Assembly (NCBI GenBank): GCA_937880705.1
Contig: CALGRZ010000088.1
Coordinates: forward strand, 1 to 7,230
Direction of reading: 5' to 3'
From: an uncultured Alistipes sp.
GTDB taxonomy: Bacteria; Bacteroidota; Bacteroidia; Bacteroidales; Rikenellaceae
Length of the DNA stretch: 7,230 bases
The notes under the pieces are model-generated. The model was not told the DNA's origin. It worked only from the letters and a program-made list of their open reading frames with translations, and did not search any database. How positions within the stretch are numbered: position 1 is the first letter of the stretch; the number at the start of each line of letters is the position of its first letter. Shown one piece after another: positions 5,424 to 7,230 of the stretch. A program made the position numbers and the translations under genes.

Positions 5424-6491
5424 ATGGCATATAAGATTTTAACCATTAACCCCGGCTCGACAAGTACGAAGGTTGCTCTGTTCCACGACCTGGAGCAGGT
5501 GCAGACCCTGAAGTTGAGCCACTCGGCCGAGGAGATTGCACGCTTTGCCTCTGTTGCCGACCAGCTCGACTGGCGTCTGGAGATCATCCTCGACGCATTG
5601 AAGGCTGATGGTATCGACATCAAGAGCCTCGATGCAGTTATCGGTCGTGGCGGCCTTATGCGTCCCATCGAGGGCGGTGTTTACCGCGTTGGCGAGAGCA
5701 TGATTGCCGACCTGTCGGCACCCAAGCGTCAGCACGCCAGCAACCTCGGTGCTCTGATTGCACGTCGCATAGCCGATGCAGCAGGTGTTGAGGCCTATAT
5801 CGCTGATCCTGTTGTTGTTGACGAGTTGCAGGATATGGCTCGCGTGAGCGGTATCAAGGAGCTGCCTCGTCGTTCTATCTTCCACGCCCTGAACCAGAAG
5901 GCCATTGCCCGCCGCTATGCTGCGGAGGTGGGTCGCCCCTATGAGGAGCTCAACCTGGTGGTGGTACACATGGGTGGCGGTATCTCGGTATCGGCACACT
6001 TGCAGGGTCGCGTTGTGGATACGAACAATGCTCTGGATGGTGACGGTCCTATCGCTCCCGAGCGCGCAGGTACCCTGCCCGCAGGTGATCTGGTAGACCT
6101 CTGCTTCTCGGGCAAGTACGACAAGGGCGAGATCAAGAAGCTCTTGGCAGGTAAGGGTGGTCTGGTTGACCATGTCAACTGCAACAACGTGCAGGAGCTC
6201 AACGAGGTACGCGCTGCCTCGGGTGATAAGGAGGCTCGCTTCATGCTCGACACCATGGCCTACACCGTTTCGAAGTGGATTGGCGAGATGGCCGTTGTCC
6301 TCAAGGGCAAGGTTGACGCCATCCTGCTCACTGGCGGTATCGCATGGAATGACTGCGTGAACGAGGTTATCATCGACTACTGTAAGTTCCTCGCACCCAT
6401 CAAGATCTACCCCGGTGAGAACGAGCTGGAGTCTCTGGCCGAGAATGCACTTCGTGTGTTGAAGGGCGAGACGAAGGCCAAGGAGTACTAA
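5424..6491 (+). CDS. buk: Butyrate kinase
   Basis: Butyrate kinase converts butyryl-phosphate + ADP to butyrate + ATP. With Ptb it forms the phosphorylating route to butyrate, or in reverse activates butyrate and branched short acids. The 355-residue protein matches the normal length and family sequence throughout: INPGSTSTKVALF (8-20), AVIGRGGLMRPI (71-82), QHASNLGALIA (103-113), DPVVVDELQDMARVSG (128-143), PRRSIFHALNQKAIARRYA (148-166), VVHMGGGISVSAH (180-192), LDGDGPIAPERAGTLP (204-219), DAILLTGGIAWND (298-310) and a KAKEY end. The ATG at 5424 is preferred over an in-frame start at 5370, which would add 18 residues absent from the family and overlap ptb. The leader is A-rich (AAAAACTTTAAAAATA). 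The gene lies 35 bp after ptb and 3 bp before aroQ, consistent with one operon. Isobutyrate or isovalerate could also be substrates. Confidence 0.95.
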   Translation: MAYKILTINPGSTSTKVALFHDLEQVQTLKLSHSAEEIARFASVADQLDWRLEIILDALKADGIDIKSLDAVIGRGGLMRPIEGGVYRVGESMIADLSAPKRQHASNLGALIARRIADAAGVEAYIADPVVVDELQDMARVSGIKELPRRSIFHALNQKAIARRYAAEVGRPYEELNLVVVHMGGGISVSAHLQGRVVDTNNALDGDGPIAPERAGTLPAGDLVDLCFSGKYDKGEIKKLLAGKGGLVDHVNCNNVQELNEVRAASGDKEARFMLDTMAYTVSKWIGEMAVVLKGKVDAILLTGGIAWNDCVNEVIIDYCKFLAPIKIYPGENELESLAENALRVLKGETKAKEY

Positions 6492-6494
6492 ATA

Positions 6495-6911
6495 ATGAAA
6501 TTGTTAATTATCAACGGTGCGAACCTCAACCTTTTGGGGCGTCGCCAACCCGAGATTTACGGCAACAAGAGCTTCGAGGAGTATCTCGAAGCTCTTCGCG
6601 CACGTTACTCGGAGCATAGCTTGGACTACTTCCAGTCCAATATCGAGGGCGAATTGGTCAATCAGCTGCAAGCTGCCGACGGCAAGTACGACGGCGTGGT
6701 ACTCAACGCAGGAGGCTATACGCACACCTCGGTAGTGATACGTGATGCCATAGCGGCGATTGCAACACCCGTTGTCGAGGTGCATATATCGTCGATTCTT
6801 GCGCGCGAGGAGTTCCGCCATATTTCGATGATTGCTCCTGTTGCCAAAGGCTCGATTATGGGCTTCGGACTGGACTCCTATCGTTTAGGCGTGGAGGCCC
6901 TGCTGGATTAG
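6495..6911 (+). CDS. aroQ: 3-dehydroquinate dehydratase, type II
   Basis: It removes water from 3-dehydroquinate to give 3-dehydroshikimate, the third step of the shikimate pathway to aromatic amino acids. The 138-residue length suits the small dodecameric type II family, unrelated to type I AroD. Motifs are INGANLNLLGRRQPEIYG (6-23) with the catalytic Tyr22 and the lid Arg (R16/R17), FQSNIEGELVN (46-56), LNAGGYTHTSVVIRDAI (70-86) with N71 and H77 in the substrate pocket, and EVHISSILAREEFRHIS (95-111) with catalytic His97, R104 and R108. The usual NGPNLN is NGANLN here. The ATG lies three bases after the buk stop, so translation is probably coupled to the acyl kinase genes. That is an unusual partner for a biosynthetic enzyme. 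It ends in front of a strong hairpin shared with the convergent argH. Confidence 0.96.
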   Translation: MKLLIINGANLNLLGRRQPEIYGNKSFEEYLEALRARYSEHSLDYFQSNIEGELVNQLQAADGKYDGVVLNAGGYTHTSVVIRDAIAAIATPVVEVHISSILAREEFRHISMIAPVAKGSIMGFGLDSYRLGVEALLD

Positions 6912-6939
6912 AATCATACCATTACCATTACAACAAACA

Positions 6940-6973
6940 AAGGGCTTGTCTAATTAGTTTTAGACAAGCCCTT
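6940..6973. terminator. Bidirectional hairpin between aroQ and argH
   Basis: A perfect 14-bp stem (6940-6953 with 6960-6973) encloses a 6-base loop in the 82-bp gap between two convergent genes. On the minus strand it is followed by a T-rich stretch (TTGTTTGTTG). On the plus strand only a short TTG run follows, so termination would be better for argH than for aroQ. Its position, 28 bases after the aroQ stop and 20 bases beyond the argH stop, supports a terminator serving both. Confidence 0.85.
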
Positions 6974-6993
6974 GTTGCATCAGAGCCATAGTT

Positions 6994-7230
6994 CTACTCC
7001 ATAAGTTTGCTCTCGGCCTTCAACGCCTCGGCATAGTCAAATTTATGACGCTCGAATTTCGCCACAATCTGCTCCAAACAGAGATTGCCGATACTGCCCT
7101 CGTGGGTGTGATTAAGCGAGCGGCCGTCGTGCTCGTAGGTGCCATTCTGCACTCGCATACCCACCTCACGATAGGCGTCGCGGAACGGCACCCCCTGCGC
7201 CACGGCATCATTCACATCTTCGACCGTAAA
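6994..7230 (-). CDS. argH: Argininosuccinate lyase, C-terminal end (partial, enters from right edge)
   Basis: ArgH cleaves argininosuccinate to arginine and fumarate, the last step of arginine synthesis in the cytoplasm. Only the last 78 residues are visible, in frame from the window edge to the TAG at 6996-6994. The segment shows the family's C-terminal signature GVPFRDAYREVG, then a tail with NHTHEGSIGNLCLEQI, the form I associate with ArgH of Bacteroidota. The catalytic core and the fumarase/aspartase-family signature loop lie outside the window, so activity cannot be judged. It is convergent with aroQ and ends just short of the shared hairpin. Confidence 0.9.
   Translation of the reverse strand, partial: FTVEDVNDAVAQGVPFRDAYREVGMRVQNGTYEHDGRSLNHTHEGSIGNLCLEQIVAKFERHKFDYAEALKAESKLME

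Overview
The window looks like a chromosomal housekeeping segment from a member of Bacteroidota, most likely Bacteroidales. The supporting signs are A-rich leaders without Shine-Dalgarno sequences in front of ackA, ptb and buk, a Bacteroidota-type promoter (TTG plus TAnnTTTG) upstream of ackA, and an ArgH C-terminus and DUF349 multi-repeat protein of the type seen in that phylum. Coding GC is moderate to high (estimated by eye), with strong use of GAG, CTC and TCG codons and AT-rich spacers. This would fit an Alistipes or other Rikenellaceae-like genome, but the genus is only a guess. There are no transposase, integrase, phage, CRISPR or RNA genes.

Layout: on the minus strand, reading leftwards from a divergent intergenic region (2837-3172), lies a 640-residue DUF349 repeat protein (2836-914). 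It is followed by a 101-bp gap and then the N-terminal half of CTP synthase, pyrG, which runs off the left edge. The gap contains an imperfect hairpin, a strong AAGGAG site and a 7-codon mini-ORF whose stop overlaps the pyrG start as ATGA. On the plus strand, rightwards from the same divergent region, lie ackA (acetate kinase), ptb (phosphate butyryl/acyltransferase), buk (butyrate kinase) and aroQ (type II 3-dehydroquinate dehydratase). All four point the same way, with gaps of 110, 35 and 3 bp. A 14-bp-stem hairpin separates aroQ from the convergent 3' end of argH (argininosuccinate lyase), which runs in from the right edge.

How the genes work together: Ptb converts acyl-CoA to acyl-phosphate, and AckA and Buk convert acyl-phosphates to free acids while making ATP. 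The cluster therefore reads as a terminal short-chain fatty acid module in which one phosphotransacylase sits between two carboxylate kinases. In reverse it could activate butyrate or branched acids. AroQ (shikimate pathway) appears to ride on the same transcript. The left arm pairs pyrimidine nucleotide synthesis with an uncharacterised, coiled-coil-rich cytoplasmic protein.

No clearly new system is visible. The parts most worth checking are the pyrG leader mini-ORF, the two-kinase/one-transferase cluster, and the repeat and dyad elements in the spacers.
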